NCBI GenBank assembly: GCA_024234735.1
Contig: JACKNV010000001.1
Coordinates: 248,001 to 312,000 of the forward strand
Direction of reading: 5' to 3'
Length of the DNA: 64,000 nt
DNA from: Pseudomonadales bacterium
GTDB taxonomy: Bacteria > Pseudomonadota > Gammaproteobacteria > Pseudomonadales > Halieaceae
Shown in pieces: positions 51,728 through 60,885 of this stretch. The notes beneath the pieces were generated by a model that saw nothing but the letters and a program-made list of their open reading frames with translations, did not search any database and was not told where the DNA came from. Both the position numbers and the translations under genes were made by a program. Each line of letters begins with the position of its first letter. Within the stretch, counting starts at the first letter, position 1.

Positions 51728-52288
51728 ATGAAATTTCGCGCCGATGGCTTTAACGTTTTCCTGATTTACGCTCTGTTAGCGTCATCGTTGTCCCTGGCGG
51801 CGCCCTATACGATTAATCCAGGCGATGTACTCCGTGTGGATGTATGGAATGAAGAGTCACTCAGTAGAGAGATACTGGTTCGGCCGGATGGTATGATTAG
51901 CCTGCCGATGGCGGGAGATATCGATACTAACGCAGCCACAACCACCCAGGTGGCTGACAAGATTTCCAAAGCGCTTGGAAAGTATCTCAAGGATACGCCG
52001 CGAGTTGTTGTCTCTCTGGTGAGTGTTGACGGGAATAAAGTCTATGTTATCGGTAAAGTTGAACAGCCGGGTGCTTATGTGGTCACCAGTGACACAGATG
52101 TCATGCAGGCTTTGGCTCTGGCCGGTGGATTGAACGCATTTGCGGCGGAAAACGATATTCGAGTTCTAAGGCGTAAACCCGATGGCTCACAGGTGGCGAT
52201 CCCGTTTCGGTACGCCGAGGTAAAGTCGGGGGATGAACTTGAAACAAATATTGTTCTGCAGAGCAGGGATGTGGTGGTGGTGCCATGA
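51728..52288 (+). CDS. Polysaccharide export protein (Wza-like, short)
   Basis: The 186-residue product has a signal peptide (to about residue 25, SLAA) and the polysaccharide-biosynthesis/export domain INPGDVLRVDVWNEESLS with REILVRPDGMISLPMAGDI, then an SLBB-like region (GNKVYVIGKVEQPGAYVV). There is no lipobox Cys, so it differs from lipid-anchored Wza. The size and its neighbours match the export protein of PEP-CTERM-type polysaccharide loci. It likely forms part of the periplasm-to-outer-membrane export channel. Overlaps the next gene by 4 bases. Confidence 0.9.
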   Translation: MKFRADGFNVFLIYALLASSLSLAAPYTINPGDVLRVDVWNEESLSREILVRPDGMISLPMAGDIDTNAATTTQVADKISKALGKYLKDTPRVVVSLVSVDGNKVYVIGKVEQPGAYVVTSDTDVMQALALAGGLNAFAAENDIRVLRRKPDGSQVAIPFRYAEVKSGDELETNIVLQSRDVVVVP

Positions 52289-53487
52289 AAATTACTAATG
52301 TTAGGCGCGTCGGGGGTCCAGAACTATCATGCAGAGCACTGCTGTTAGCGGTACTGTGCTGTGGCGTTTCTGTACAGGCGGATGAGTATTCACTCAAATA
52401 TGGGGTGACCGCCGACTACGAGTACAATGATAACGTTGCATTAACGCCAGACAACAAAATCGATATTTCCGGTGGCCAACTGGGGATTCCAGTGGCCTTC
52501 GCCACTCGAAGCGAGCGGCTCAACACTTCAGTTGACGCTGAGGCGACCTTTTCGCGCTATAACGAAAGCGGTTACAACAGCGATGACCAGAACCTTCAGG
52601 GCAAACTTGACTATGTTCTGGAGCGAGGGGAACTGGCAGCGAACGCCGGCTTCAAGCGGGATTCGACTCGTACCACAGAATTCGACGATACCGGCGTGGT
52701 GGGGCTGGATGCATCCCGGGTGGAAACTGCAACGGCGGGCGGCTCGGGGTCATATCTGTTTACCGAGAAAAATGGAGTCACCGGCGGCCTGGATTACCGG
52801 CAGGTGGATTACCAGTCGAATGCTTTCGATGACTACAGTTTCGTCACCGGATACGGAGGCTGGATTAACCAATGGAATGAACGTACAAGGCTCAGATTGC
52901 AAGCATATGCCTCGCGCTATGATAACGATGACGGTGACATTGATGTCAAATCAGAAACGCTAGGCTTCCAGACGGGCTTTGATTCACACTTGTCCGAGCG
53001 ATTCAGCACCGCTTTTCTGGTGGGGTGGGCGACCACGGATACAGATTTCAAGTCCGATACCGTGATCCCGCCTGGGGATGATTCATCTGATAGCCTGTTG
53101 TTGCAGGCATCGGTTTCGTATCGTGAAGAGCGCTACCAGCTGGACGCCAAGATAAAGAGCGAGCCCTCGCCGACTGGTAACGGTACATTGTATGCGCGCC
53201 ATACTCTTAACCTGGCTTATCGCTATCGGGTTACCGAGCGCAGTCGCTTTGATCTCGGTCTTATAGGTGGTCAACAGAGCGCTGTCGACAATGACATAAA
53301 AAATGATCGCGACTGGGCGAGAGTCATTCTCAGGCTGGACTACCGTATAGCCGAAGACTGGTATGTGGCCGGAAGGTATCAGTATTCCTACCAGGACCGT
53401 CAGCAGGCCACTGGCGATGCATTTTCCAATGCTGTGTATCTCAGCCTGATATTCCAGCCAGAGAACCTGCTCACGTGGTCACGTTAG
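52285..53487 (+). CDS. Outer-membrane beta-barrel of polysaccharide export locus
   Basis: A 400-residue protein with a signal peptide ending near CCGVSVQA, then a beta-barrel made of aromatic strands (EYSLKYGVTADYEYNDNVAL, LDYVLERGELAANAGF, GGLDYRQVDYQSNAF). The mature start resembles the PEP-CTERM-locus outer membrane family (TIGR03016-like). The final residues (YLSLIFQPENLLTWSR) keep barrel periodicity, though without a C-terminal Phe. ATGA overlap with the export gene means coupled translation. Likely pore or anchor for the polymer; substrate unknown. Confidence 0.82.
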   Translation: MKITNVRRVGGPELSCRALLLAVLCCGVSVQADEYSLKYGVTADYEYNDNVALTPDNKIDISGGQLGIPVAFATRSERLNTSVDAEATFSRYNESGYNSDDQNLQGKLDYVLERGELAANAGFKRDSTRTTEFDDTGVVGLDASRVETATAGGSGSYLFTEKNGVTGGLDYRQVDYQSNAFDDYSFVTGYGGWINQWNERTRLRLQAYASRYDNDDGDIDVKSETLGFQTGFDSHLSERFSTAFLVGWATTDTDFKSDTVIPPGDDSSDSLLLQASVSYREERYQLDAKIKSEPSPTGNGTLYARHTLNLAYRYRVTERSRFDLGLIGGQQSAVDNDIKNDRDWARVILRLDYRIAEDWYVAGRYQYSYQDRQQATGDAFSNAVYLSLIFQPENLLTWSR

Positions 53488-53506
53488 TACAGGGCCCGCC
53501 AAGCAG

Positions 53507-55222
53507 ATGAGCGAATCGAAGCAATATATCTGGTCTATACAGGACTATTTTAAGGCGATTCAGCGGCGCAGTTTGTGGCTGCTGCTGCCTGCAGTGACGA
53601 TTTTTTCGATGGCGGTAATACTGGCTTTTGTGCTGCCTGCGACTTATCAGTCCAAGGCTACCATTATGATCGAAGAGCAGGCAATTCCGCTGGACTTCGT
53701 GAGGTCAACCATTACCAGCTTTGCCGCTCAGCAGGTGCAGGTAATCAGCCAGAAGGTTCTCACGATCGAGAACATCAATGGCATTATTGACAAGTTCGAG
53801 ATGTATAAGCGCGGTGATGCCGTCTCACAGGAGCCTAACGTGCAACTGGCGTTAAAGTTCAGGAACAATGTCAATCTCGAGATGATCAGTGCTGATGTAA
53901 TTGACCCACGTAGTGGACGCCCGACTGAGGCGACTATTGCGTTTTCACTGGCTTTCAATGATCCGGATCCGGCCTTGGCCAAGCGTGTGGCAAGCGAACT
54001 GGTTACCCTTTTCCTGGATGAGAACAAGCGTGAACGCACAGCGCAAGCCAGTAGTACGGCTGAGTTTCTCGCTGACCAGGCTGATAAACTGAATACTGAA
54101 TTGCGTAGTCTGGAGCAGCGTCTCGCAGATTTTAAATCGGAAAACGAAGGAAGCCTGCCTGAACAGTACCGCTACAATCTTGATACGCTTGAGCGCTCCC
54201 GCCGGGAGATGTCTGATGTAAGGCTGAGATTGCAGGAGCTTGCCAAGCGAAAAATCGAGACTTCGGCAAGAATGTCCCAGTTGAGCCCCACGGCACCGGT
54301 AGTACTGGCTACTGGCGAAATGGTAATGAGCGACGCAGACAGGCTCAAGGCTCTACAGACAGAATATCGCCGCAAAGCTGCTATTTATCGTGATAACCAC
54401 CCGGATGTCATTCGTCTTGGTCGCGAAATCGAGGCGTTGCAGGCGCAACTTGGTGTCGAAACAGACATAGAGGATTTGCGTCGCCAATTGCAAGAGCAGG
54501 AGCAACACCTGGCTGATTTGACCTCGCGATACAACGATAATCATCACGAGGTGGTGAGTACCAGGCGTGTTATACAGCAGCTGCAGGAGAGTATCCGCAA
54601 AGCACCTCAGCAAAGTGGAACCGGGTCCGCGCCGGTTGCAGACAATCCGGCCTATGTCGTACTGCAAACGGAACTCTACACAATGGAAGCCGACAGTAGG
54701 GCGCTGGCCGCCCGGGAAAGCGAACTGGCCGAACAGATCGCCCAGTATGAGAACGTTCTTAGCCGGGCGCCACAGGTAGAGAAAGAGTACCAGGCCCTGC
54801 TGCGAGACTACGATAATGCGACCGCTGAATACCGGCAGATCAAGGCTAATCAGCGAGAGGCGATAACCTCGCGAAATCTGGAACAAGAGCAAAAGGGGCA
54901 GCGCTTTGTTGTGGTGGAACCTCCGCGTCTACCACCAAATCCTGTCAGTCCCAATCGCCCGGCAATTATATTTCTAGGTTTTGTTCTGGCCATTGGTGTT
55001 GGCATAGGTGCCGTGGTGGTGAGAGAGGCAATGGATGGGGCGATTCATGGCGCGGGACAACTGGCTGCCTTGCTGGGTGAAGCGCCGTTGGTGGCTATCC
55101 CCTATATCAAGAACCGGGAGGACGTGATAGCCAAGTGGAGGACCTGGATTTGCAGTGCCGGATTGATAGCTTGCTGCCTTGTAGCTTTTTACTATTTGCA
55201 GATGGCAATCCTTGATCTCTAG
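53507..55222 (+). CDS. Chain-length determinant/Wzz-type protein
   Basis: The 571-residue protein has N-terminal (about 27-48) and C-terminal membrane segments with a long periplasmic coiled coil between (LADQADKLNTELRSLEQRLAD and later). The family mark PPRLPPNPVSPNRPAI precedes the second membrane segment, and a further hydrophobic stretch ends the protein. Polysaccharide co-polymerases of this GumC/Wzz group set polymer length and connect to the kinase encoded next. The kinase is separate rather than fused. Strong fit to the locus. Confidence 0.93.
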   Translation: MSESKQYIWSIQDYFKAIQRRSLWLLLPAVTIFSMAVILAFVLPATYQSKATIMIEEQAIPLDFVRSTITSFAAQQVQVISQKVLTIENINGIIDKFEMYKRGDAVSQEPNVQLALKFRNNVNLEMISADVIDPRSGRPTEATIAFSLAFNDPDPALAKRVASELVTLFLDENKRERTAQASSTAEFLADQADKLNTELRSLEQRLADFKSENEGSLPEQYRYNLDTLERSRREMSDVRLRLQELAKRKIETSARMSQLSPTAPVVLATGEMVMSDADRLKALQTEYRRKAAIYRDNHPDVIRLGREIEALQAQLGVETDIEDLRRQLQEQEQHLADLTSRYNDNHHEVVSTRRVIQQLQESIRKAPQQSGTGSAPVADNPAYVVLQTELYTMEADSRALAARESELAEQIAQYENVLSRAPQVEKEYQALLRDYDNATAEYRQIKANQREAITSRNLEQEQKGQRFVVVEPPRLPPNPVSPNRPAIIFLGFVLAIGVGIGAVVVREAMDGAIHGAGQLAALLGEAPLVAIPYIKNREDVIAKWRTWICSAGLIACCLVAFYYLQMAILDL

Positions 55223-55266
55223 GGCTTTCATTTTCTTGAGAAATATACCAGGGGAAAACTGAGTCA

Positions 55267-56127
55267 ATGGACTACCTACAAGAGGCCATTCAGAAGGCGC
55301 GAGAGCAAGGCAAGAGCGGAATAGGCAGGACCCCGTCGCCAGGGGAAAAGATGACCCGCGTTTCATTGCCGGTCTCGGGGGCGACGACTCAGCCGAGTTC
55401 CCGGGATGTTGGTAAAGCTCCTGTGGGGGAACTCCCGAGTCCTAGTGAAATAAAATATACCAGGACGCGCCAAGTTGAACTTGATAGTGGGGTGTTGGCA
55501 CTCAACCGCGTTATAGCCGGAAGTGTTTCTGATCCTCAGGTTGAGGCCTACCGACAGTTGCGCAGCCATGTGCTAACCGCTATGGACCGGAACGGGTGGA
55601 ATACACTGGCGATTACCAGCCCACAGGAGGCTGTCGGCAAAACCACGACGTCTGTCAACCTCGCTATAAGTATTTCGCGAGAAATGAACCACACTGTATT
55701 GCTGGTCGATCTGGACCTGCGTAAGCCCAGGGTGGCAGCTACACTGGGGTTGGAAATTGACAAGGGGATCGTCGACCACTTGACGGTTGGAGAGCCGATA
55801 GAAAATATTCTATTGAACCCTGCTACGTTCCCGCGGTTTGTTGTTTTGCCTGGCATGCCTCAGGGGAAGCATGTTTCCGAACTGCTGAGTTCTCCCGAGA
55901 TGAAGGCGTTCATGATGGAAGCCACCAAACGTTATCCGGATCGGATTATCATGTTTGATCTGCCACCGCTTTTGCGCAACGATGATGCGATGGTGTTTGT
56001 ACCTAACGTTGATGCGTGTTTGCTGGTAGTGGAAGACGGCGCGACCACACCCGGTGATCTGGAGCGTTCACTGGACTTACTGAAAGATGCGGAATTGTTG
56101 GGCACCGTCCTCAACAAGGCTCGATAG
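55267..56127 (+). CDS. Tyrosine autokinase-like ATPase (CpsD/BY-kinase)
   Basis: A 286-residue cytoplasmic protein with an N-terminal ~80-residue leader, then a BY-kinase-type domain. Walker A reads SPQEAVGKTTT (K125), Walker A' is VLLVDLDLRKP (from 144), and a second block is DLPPLLRNDDAMV. The usual GEGKT is AVGKT here. The C-terminal Tyr cluster of classical kinases is absent (protein ends LGTVLNKAR). It should work with the adjacent chain-length protein. Without the Tyr tail, autophosphorylation elsewhere or an ATPase-only role is possible. Confidence 0.88.
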   Translation: MDYLQEAIQKAREQGKSGIGRTPSPGEKMTRVSLPVSGATTQPSSRDVGKAPVGELPSPSEIKYTRTRQVELDSGVLALNRVIAGSVSDPQVEAYRQLRSHVLTAMDRNGWNTLAITSPQEAVGKTTTSVNLAISISREMNHTVLLVDLDLRKPRVAATLGLEIDKGIVDHLTVGEPIENILLNPATFPRFVVLPGMPQGKHVSELLSSPEMKAFMMEATKRYPDRIIMFDLPPLLRNDDAMVFVPNVDACLLVVEDGATTPGDLERSLDLLKDAELLGTVLNKAR

Positions 56128-56145
56128 AAGCAGTGGCGAATAGCG

Positions 56146-57054
56146 ATGTACACTGAATTTTTTGGACTGCGGGAGAAGCCTTTTTCGCTCATTCCGGACT
56201 CCGACTCGATTTTCTTTTCGAAGGGTCATCTCGAAGCATTCAACATGCTTGAGTTTGGTTTGTTGGAGCAGGTGGGGATTACCCTGATCACAGGGCAGGT
56301 AGGAGCCGGAAAAACCACTCTTATACGGCACCTTCTCAGTCGCGCAGACTACGGACAACTTACAGTTGGCCTTATAAGCACCCCACATCGTACGTATGGC
56401 ACTTTGCTGCGGTGGATTATCAACGCTTTCAGAATACCAATGGAAAGCGAGGATGAGGGTTTGATGCTGCAGGTGTTGCAGGATTTTCTCATCGATCAGT
56501 GTGCCCAGGGTAAACGTACCCTGGTCATAGTGGACGAGGCCCAGAATATGACGAAGGGAGATCTGGAGTCCTTGCGGCTGTTGACCAATATCAATGCAGA
56601 TAAGATTCAGTTATTGCAGGTGATTCTGGTCGGTCAACCAGAATTATTGGAGAAGTTCTACGACCCGTCCATGTCGCAACTTGCACAGAGGGTATCTGCC
56701 GAGTACTGCCTCAATCCACTCAATTTGGTTGAGACCATGAGTTATGTAACACATCGGGTTGAGGCCGCAGGTGGTGTTACCAGGCTCTTCGATACAACTG
56801 CTTTGATGACGATTTACTATTATAGTGGCGGGATTCCCCGTATTATTAACACACTCTGCGATGGAGCGCTGGTAGCAGCATTCGGACTTGGGAAAAAGGT
56901 TGTAGACCTCAATATAGTCCTGAATGTAGTCAAATCGAAGCAGGTCGGAGGGATCCATCGTTCCGGGATTGATACGGATCCTGGGCGTGAAACTGTCCGG
57001 GCGGAAGTGAAATCAACCAACAAAATTGATCTGCTGGATCTGGTTGCTCAATGA
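56146..57054 (+). CDS. ExeA-type secretion ATPase of polysaccharide locus
   Basis: The 302-residue AAA protein starts MYTEFFGLREKPFSLIPDS, with Walker A GQVGAGKTTL (residues 50-59), Walker B TLVIVDEAQNM and sensor-like LLQVILVGQPELLEKF. It lacks ExeA's peptidoglycan-binding tail. This ATPase is characteristic of PEP-CTERM/EPS loci (TIGR03015 type), where it accompanies the export protein and chain-length regulator. Its exact role is unknown. It is 18 bases after the kinase gene and in the same operon. Confidence 0.92.
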   Translation: MYTEFFGLREKPFSLIPDSDSIFFSKGHLEAFNMLEFGLLEQVGITLITGQVGAGKTTLIRHLLSRADYGQLTVGLISTPHRTYGTLLRWIINAFRIPMESEDEGLMLQVLQDFLIDQCAQGKRTLVIVDEAQNMTKGDLESLRLLTNINADKIQLLQVILVGQPELLEKFYDPSMSQLAQRVSAEYCLNPLNLVETMSYVTHRVEAAGGVTRLFDTTALMTIYYYSGGIPRIINTLCDGALVAAFGLGKKVVDLNIVLNVVKSKQVGGIHRSGIDTDPGRETVRAEVKSTNKIDLLDLVAQ

Positions 57055-57202
57055 CATGGATGTTATTCGAAGGCATAGCGATTTTCCCCGGCCACGAGGC
57101 TTTGCAGCGATTCAATATTGCGAGAGTCGGTCCCTTCGCCTAAGGCCTTCGACAAACTATAAGCCTGTGCCGTTATTCCCTGAGCGGGAATGGGGATAAC
57201 TC

Positions 57203-58825
57203 ATGGAGGTGCGGTACTTATACGGTTTTCTCCTGGCATTGTTGCTGGCAATGGCATTCTTTCCGTTGTTGATCCGCTATTCAGTTCGGTGGGGCCTTGT
57301 CGACGATTCTACGGGTAATGCTCGCAAGATCCATACAGGTGTCATCCCGCGCAGTGGTGGTCTGGGCATAATAGTAGCTGCCGCGTTATCTGTCTTAATC
57401 GTACAGCCGACAGCAGACACCTCTTTCAGCTTCATTGCTGCATGTTTGGTTATCATCAGTTTTGGCTTGCTGGATGACATACGTGAACTGAATCCGGGCC
57501 AGAAACTCGCGGGGCAGGCGATCGGTGTCATCATTGCCATGATGGGCGGTATGGTGTTTACCGAACTGCCTTTCTTCCCGGGCAGTCATCCATTTTTCAG
57601 TCACGCAATAACTTTTTTATTCGTAATGGGTGTTATTAACGGGGTTAATTTTTCCGATGGAATGGATGGCTTGGCAGCCGGAACCACCCTCATGGGTTTG
57701 GTTTTGATTTTCGTGCTGGCTGTTGAATCCGGTAATACAGCGGTTGCGGTCATGTCCCTGGCGATTTCGGCCTCCGTACTGGGTTTTCTCCGCTTCAATA
57801 CCCATCCAGCCCGAATTTTTATGGGCGATGCCGGAAGCCAGTTTCTTGGCTTTGCCCTGGCATGGTTGGCAATTACGGTAAGTCAGTCTGAAAATAGCCA
57901 GGTAACGACATTACTTCCTTTATTGATATTGGGTATCCCAGTGATGGATATCCTGCAGGTTGTACCCGTACGAGTTCATAAGCAATTGCCACTTCCAGGT
58001 CCTGATAAGGAACATTTCCACCACCAGGTCGCAAAACTTGGATTCTATCAGTACGAGGTCGTATCAATCATTTATCTCCTGCAGGCAATCCTGCTAGGAA
58101 GCGCCTATGTCCTCCGGTTCGAGAGTAATTGGGTTGTTGCTGCCTTTTATGGGGCGTTTGTTGTAACGGTGCTCGGCTGTATCTACCTGGCAAATGTTAA
58201 GGGATGGAAGTGTCGGCAGCCTTTGCCAGCTGGCACTTATGAACGACGAAATAGCCTTTTCAGGCGTATTAGCGGACTGCATAGGCACACCGAATTCGTT
58301 TTCAACGCAATAGTTGTAAGTATTCTTGTCCTAGGCGGCTTTTGTTCGAAAGAGTTACCGGTACCACTTGTCTATTCCGGCCTTGCTGTCGGTATTTTTT
58401 TGGTAATTATCAAGTTTCTTTATGGGACTGCCCCACCGGCCTTTGTTGGGCGTATGGCATCGTACACTGCAGTGGTTCTGTTGATGTATGGGATGACACT
58501 GACTATTGAAACGCCGAGCATAAATAGACTGATTGACGGTGTTATTGCCGTGCTTGCAATGATGCTGATATTGTCAATTCGGATAACTCGAAAGCAGTAT
58601 TTTGGATTGACCACAGAAGATTTATTGGTTGCATTATTTTTTATTGCACTGGCGCCCTTGCTTTTGAATGAGTTTGGCCAGGGCTCGATAATTCTCAGTC
58701 TCGTGTTTCGTATCTGGGTGTTGCTATATACCTGTGAGTACCTGATGGCGCGGGGTATGAAAGCCAGGGAACGTTTGACCTATGGCTCTTTATGCGCGCT
58801 TTTCATAACAGTTATTAATCTTTAG
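57203..58825 (+). CDS. WecA-like undecaprenyl-phosphate sugar-1-phosphate transferase
   Basis: A 540-residue multi-pass protein. Catalytic marks are VDDSTGNARKIH (metal site), NGVNFSDGMDGLAAG, RIFMGDAGSQFLG and KEHFHHQ. WecA/TagO enzymes transfer a sugar-1-phosphate to undecaprenyl phosphate, starting polymer synthesis in the inner membrane. The first 340 residues cover the family; the C-terminal ~200 residues add extra membrane segments (for example AVVLLMYGMTLTIE) that are unusual. It is the likely priming enzyme for this cluster. Confidence 0.9.
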   Translation: MEVRYLYGFLLALLLAMAFFPLLIRYSVRWGLVDDSTGNARKIHTGVIPRSGGLGIIVAAALSVLIVQPTADTSFSFIAACLVIISFGLLDDIRELNPGQKLAGQAIGVIIAMMGGMVFTELPFFPGSHPFFSHAITFLFVMGVINGVNFSDGMDGLAAGTTLMGLVLIFVLAVESGNTAVAVMSLAISASVLGFLRFNTHPARIFMGDAGSQFLGFALAWLAITVSQSENSQVTTLLPLLILGIPVMDILQVVPVRVHKQLPLPGPDKEHFHHQVAKLGFYQYEVVSIIYLLQAILLGSAYVLRFESNWVVAAFYGAFVVTVLGCIYLANVKGWKCRQPLPAGTYERRNSLFRRISGLHRHTEFVFNAIVVSILVLGGFCSKELPVPLVYSGLAVGIFLVIIKFLYGTAPPAFVGRMASYTAVVLLMYGMTLTIETPSINRLIDGVIAVLAMMLILSIRITRKQYFGLTTEDLLVALFFIALAPLLLNEFGQGSIILSLVFRIWVLLYTCEYLMARGMKARERLTYGSLCALFITVINL

Positions 58826-58836
58826 CAGGGCGATCG

Positions 58837-59940
58837 GTGGGAGTAGGCACATTGAAAGAAACAAAAGTGCTTATGCTGGGGACCGATACATCTGCGAAAG
58901 GTGGAATAGCATCCGTGGTAACCGACTATTACGAGTTTGGCCTGATGTCGAGGTTGAATGTTGATTATGCGGCGACTTATAGAGATGGTAGCAAGTTCAC
59001 CAAGATTTTCTTTTTCCTGAAACAATTTCCCGGGATTCTCTGGAAGATAGTTGCGGCTGACATTGTCCATGCTCATTCAGCATATGGGTGGTCTTTTAGG
59101 CGGTTGGCCAGTTTGCTTCACCTGGCTCGAATATTCGGAAAAAAAACAGTCCTACATAGTCATGCCAGTAGTTTCCATGTCTACTTTGAAAAATCATCGC
59201 GAATAGAGCAGGCCCTCATAAGGTATTCCTTACGGAAAATGAGCGCCGTAATAGTCCTCTCACAGGACTGGGAAAAAACGTTCAAGAAAATTGAGCCGAC
59301 CGGTAGATATCATGTGGTCAGAAATGGTGTCGACAGCCGAAAATACGCCGTTGAAGGCCGAACTTTACATAAACCTTCAACAATTCTTTTTCTAGGGGAG
59401 CTTGGTGAAAGAAAAGGTATATATGACCTTGTCAGGGCAGCTCATATTCTGGGGAAAAAGGGATATTTTTTCGTGCTGGCAGGTAATGGCGACATCGATG
59501 GTGTAAGGGCAATGGTTCGAGACCTGAAGCTCGAGGATGTCGTGAGCGTGCCGGGTTGGATCGGCCCTGAAGAGAAAAAGCGTCTACTTGGAGATGCCGA
59601 TCTGTACGTATTGCCCTCATATAATGAGGGCCTTCCGATTAGCATTCTGGAAGCAATGGCCGCGAGCCTGCCAGTTGTGTCAACGCCAGTAGGAGGTATA
59701 CCCGAGGCAGTAGTAGACGGCCGCAATGGGTTTCTGGTATCACCGGGCGACTTTTGCGCACTTGCTGAAGCAATTGAACGATCAACGTCGGATACAGATA
59801 CCTGGGAGTGTATGAGCAAGGCTTCCAGCGCGATGGCTCGAAATATGTTCAGTATGGAAATGGTAGAAGCGGAATTGACGGCAATTTACAAATCGCTGGT
59901 CTGTTTGCCGCTGCGCAAAGTGCCTACGCAGAATCAGTGA
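58837..59940 (+). CDS. Family 4 glycosyltransferase
   Basis: GTG 58837 (AGGGCG upstream) gives 367 residues; TTG 58852 is an alternative. The GT4 Rossmann start KVLMLGTDTSAKGGIASVV, the strand TILFLGELGERKGIYDLVRA and the C-terminal LPSYNEGLPISILEAMA, in which the second Glu is the catalytic acid/base of the family, identify it. Later GIPEAVVDGRNGFLVSPGD is typical. It should add one sugar to the lipid-linked repeat unit. Donor unknown. Confidence 0.92.
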   Translation: MGVGTLKETKVLMLGTDTSAKGGIASVVTDYYEFGLMSRLNVDYAATYRDGSKFTKIFFFLKQFPGILWKIVAADIVHAHSAYGWSFRRLASLLHLARIFGKKTVLHSHASSFHVYFEKSSRIEQALIRYSLRKMSAVIVLSQDWEKTFKKIEPTGRYHVVRNGVDSRKYAVEGRTLHKPSTILFLGELGERKGIYDLVRAAHILGKKGYFFVLAGNGDIDGVRAMVRDLKLEDVVSVPGWIGPEEKKRLLGDADLYVLPSYNEGLPISILEAMAASLPVVSTPVGGIPEAVVDGRNGFLVSPGDFCALAEAIERSTSDTDTWECMSKASSAMARNMFSMEMVEAELTAIYKSLVCLPLRKVPTQNQ

Positions 59941-59984
59941 GTTTGAATGCAACATGAAGGCCGAAGGAAGCGGTTGACGGATCT

Positions 59985-60884
59985 ATGAGTAAGCTGTTGG
60001 AGGGGGCGGTGAGGCTGCCGGATTTTTATGTGGTGGGCGCTCAAAAATGCGGTACTACCTCATTGCATGCCTACCTGAACTCGCACCCATCTATTTGCCT
60101 GCCAGCGGGAAAGGAAACCAAGTATTTTGTTAGAGACGACCGATATCAACTCGGACTTGATCACTACCTGGGTCAATGGCATGAACGGCCTACAGAGAAT
60201 CAACTGATTGGAGAAGTAGATCCCGACTATATGTACTTTGAGGTTGCTCTGGAGCGGATGGCCAGTGTCTTGAATATGAAGAAAACGAAATTCATTTTTG
60301 TGTTCAGAGAGCCTGTGGCACGTGCGTTTTCTCAGTATTTAATGACCTACAGGCGTGGTGTAGAGGAACTGGATTTTGAGGAAGCGGTGGTAGCAGAGCC
60401 GGAGCGTATAAAGAGGGGGTTCCGAGAAAGATCGCAGTATAGCTACCTTGATAGGGGATATTATTACCGGCAGGTTTTACGGTTTCTGGACAAGGTCGAC
60501 AGCGATAACGTTTTCTACATTCTATCTGAAGATCTCTCGGACAATACAGAATCGGTCATGAATGATGTGTTTGCGTTTCTCGGACTGGACGCCACCGTGG
60601 ATACGCAGTCATTGAAGCACGAGCATAGAGGGACTATGCCCAAGAATACGCGGTTGCTTCGCGCTATTGTATCCCAGGGAGCACATAAGGAATTAGTGAG
60701 GATGATGCTTCCATTTCCGAATTGGAGGAAGAAGATACGGCAGAAAATCATCGATTGGAATGAAACGGAAGATATCAGCATAAAACTCCGGGATGATACC
60801 AGCGCGGAACTGAAAAAGCGTTTTCTCGAAGAAAATGACAAATTATCGGCCCTGATAGGGCGTGATCTTGGACACTGGGCATGA
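59985..60884 (+). CDS. Sulfotransferase (PAPS-dependent)
   Basis: The 299-residue enzyme has the 5'-PSB loop VVGAQKCGTTSLHAYL (about 15-30) and 3'-PB FREPVARAFSQY, both in sulfotransferase family positions. It is the second sulfotransferase in the window and sits between two glycosyltransferase genes, so it probably sulfates the nascent polysaccharide unit. Its stop lies one base before the preferred start of the next gene (ATG 60886). Confidence 0.92.
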   Translation: MSKLLEGAVRLPDFYVVGAQKCGTTSLHAYLNSHPSICLPAGKETKYFVRDDRYQLGLDHYLGQWHERPTENQLIGEVDPDYMYFEVALERMASVLNMKKTKFIFVFREPVARAFSQYLMTYRRGVEELDFEEAVVAEPERIKRGFRERSQYSYLDRGYYYRQVLRFLDKVDSDNVFYILSEDLSDNTESVMNDVFAFLGLDATVDTQSLKHEHRGTMPKNTRLLRAIVSQGAHKELVRMMLPFPNWRKKIRQKIIDWNETEDISIKLRDDTSAELKKRFLEENDKLSALIGRDLGHWA

Positions 60885-60885
60885 G

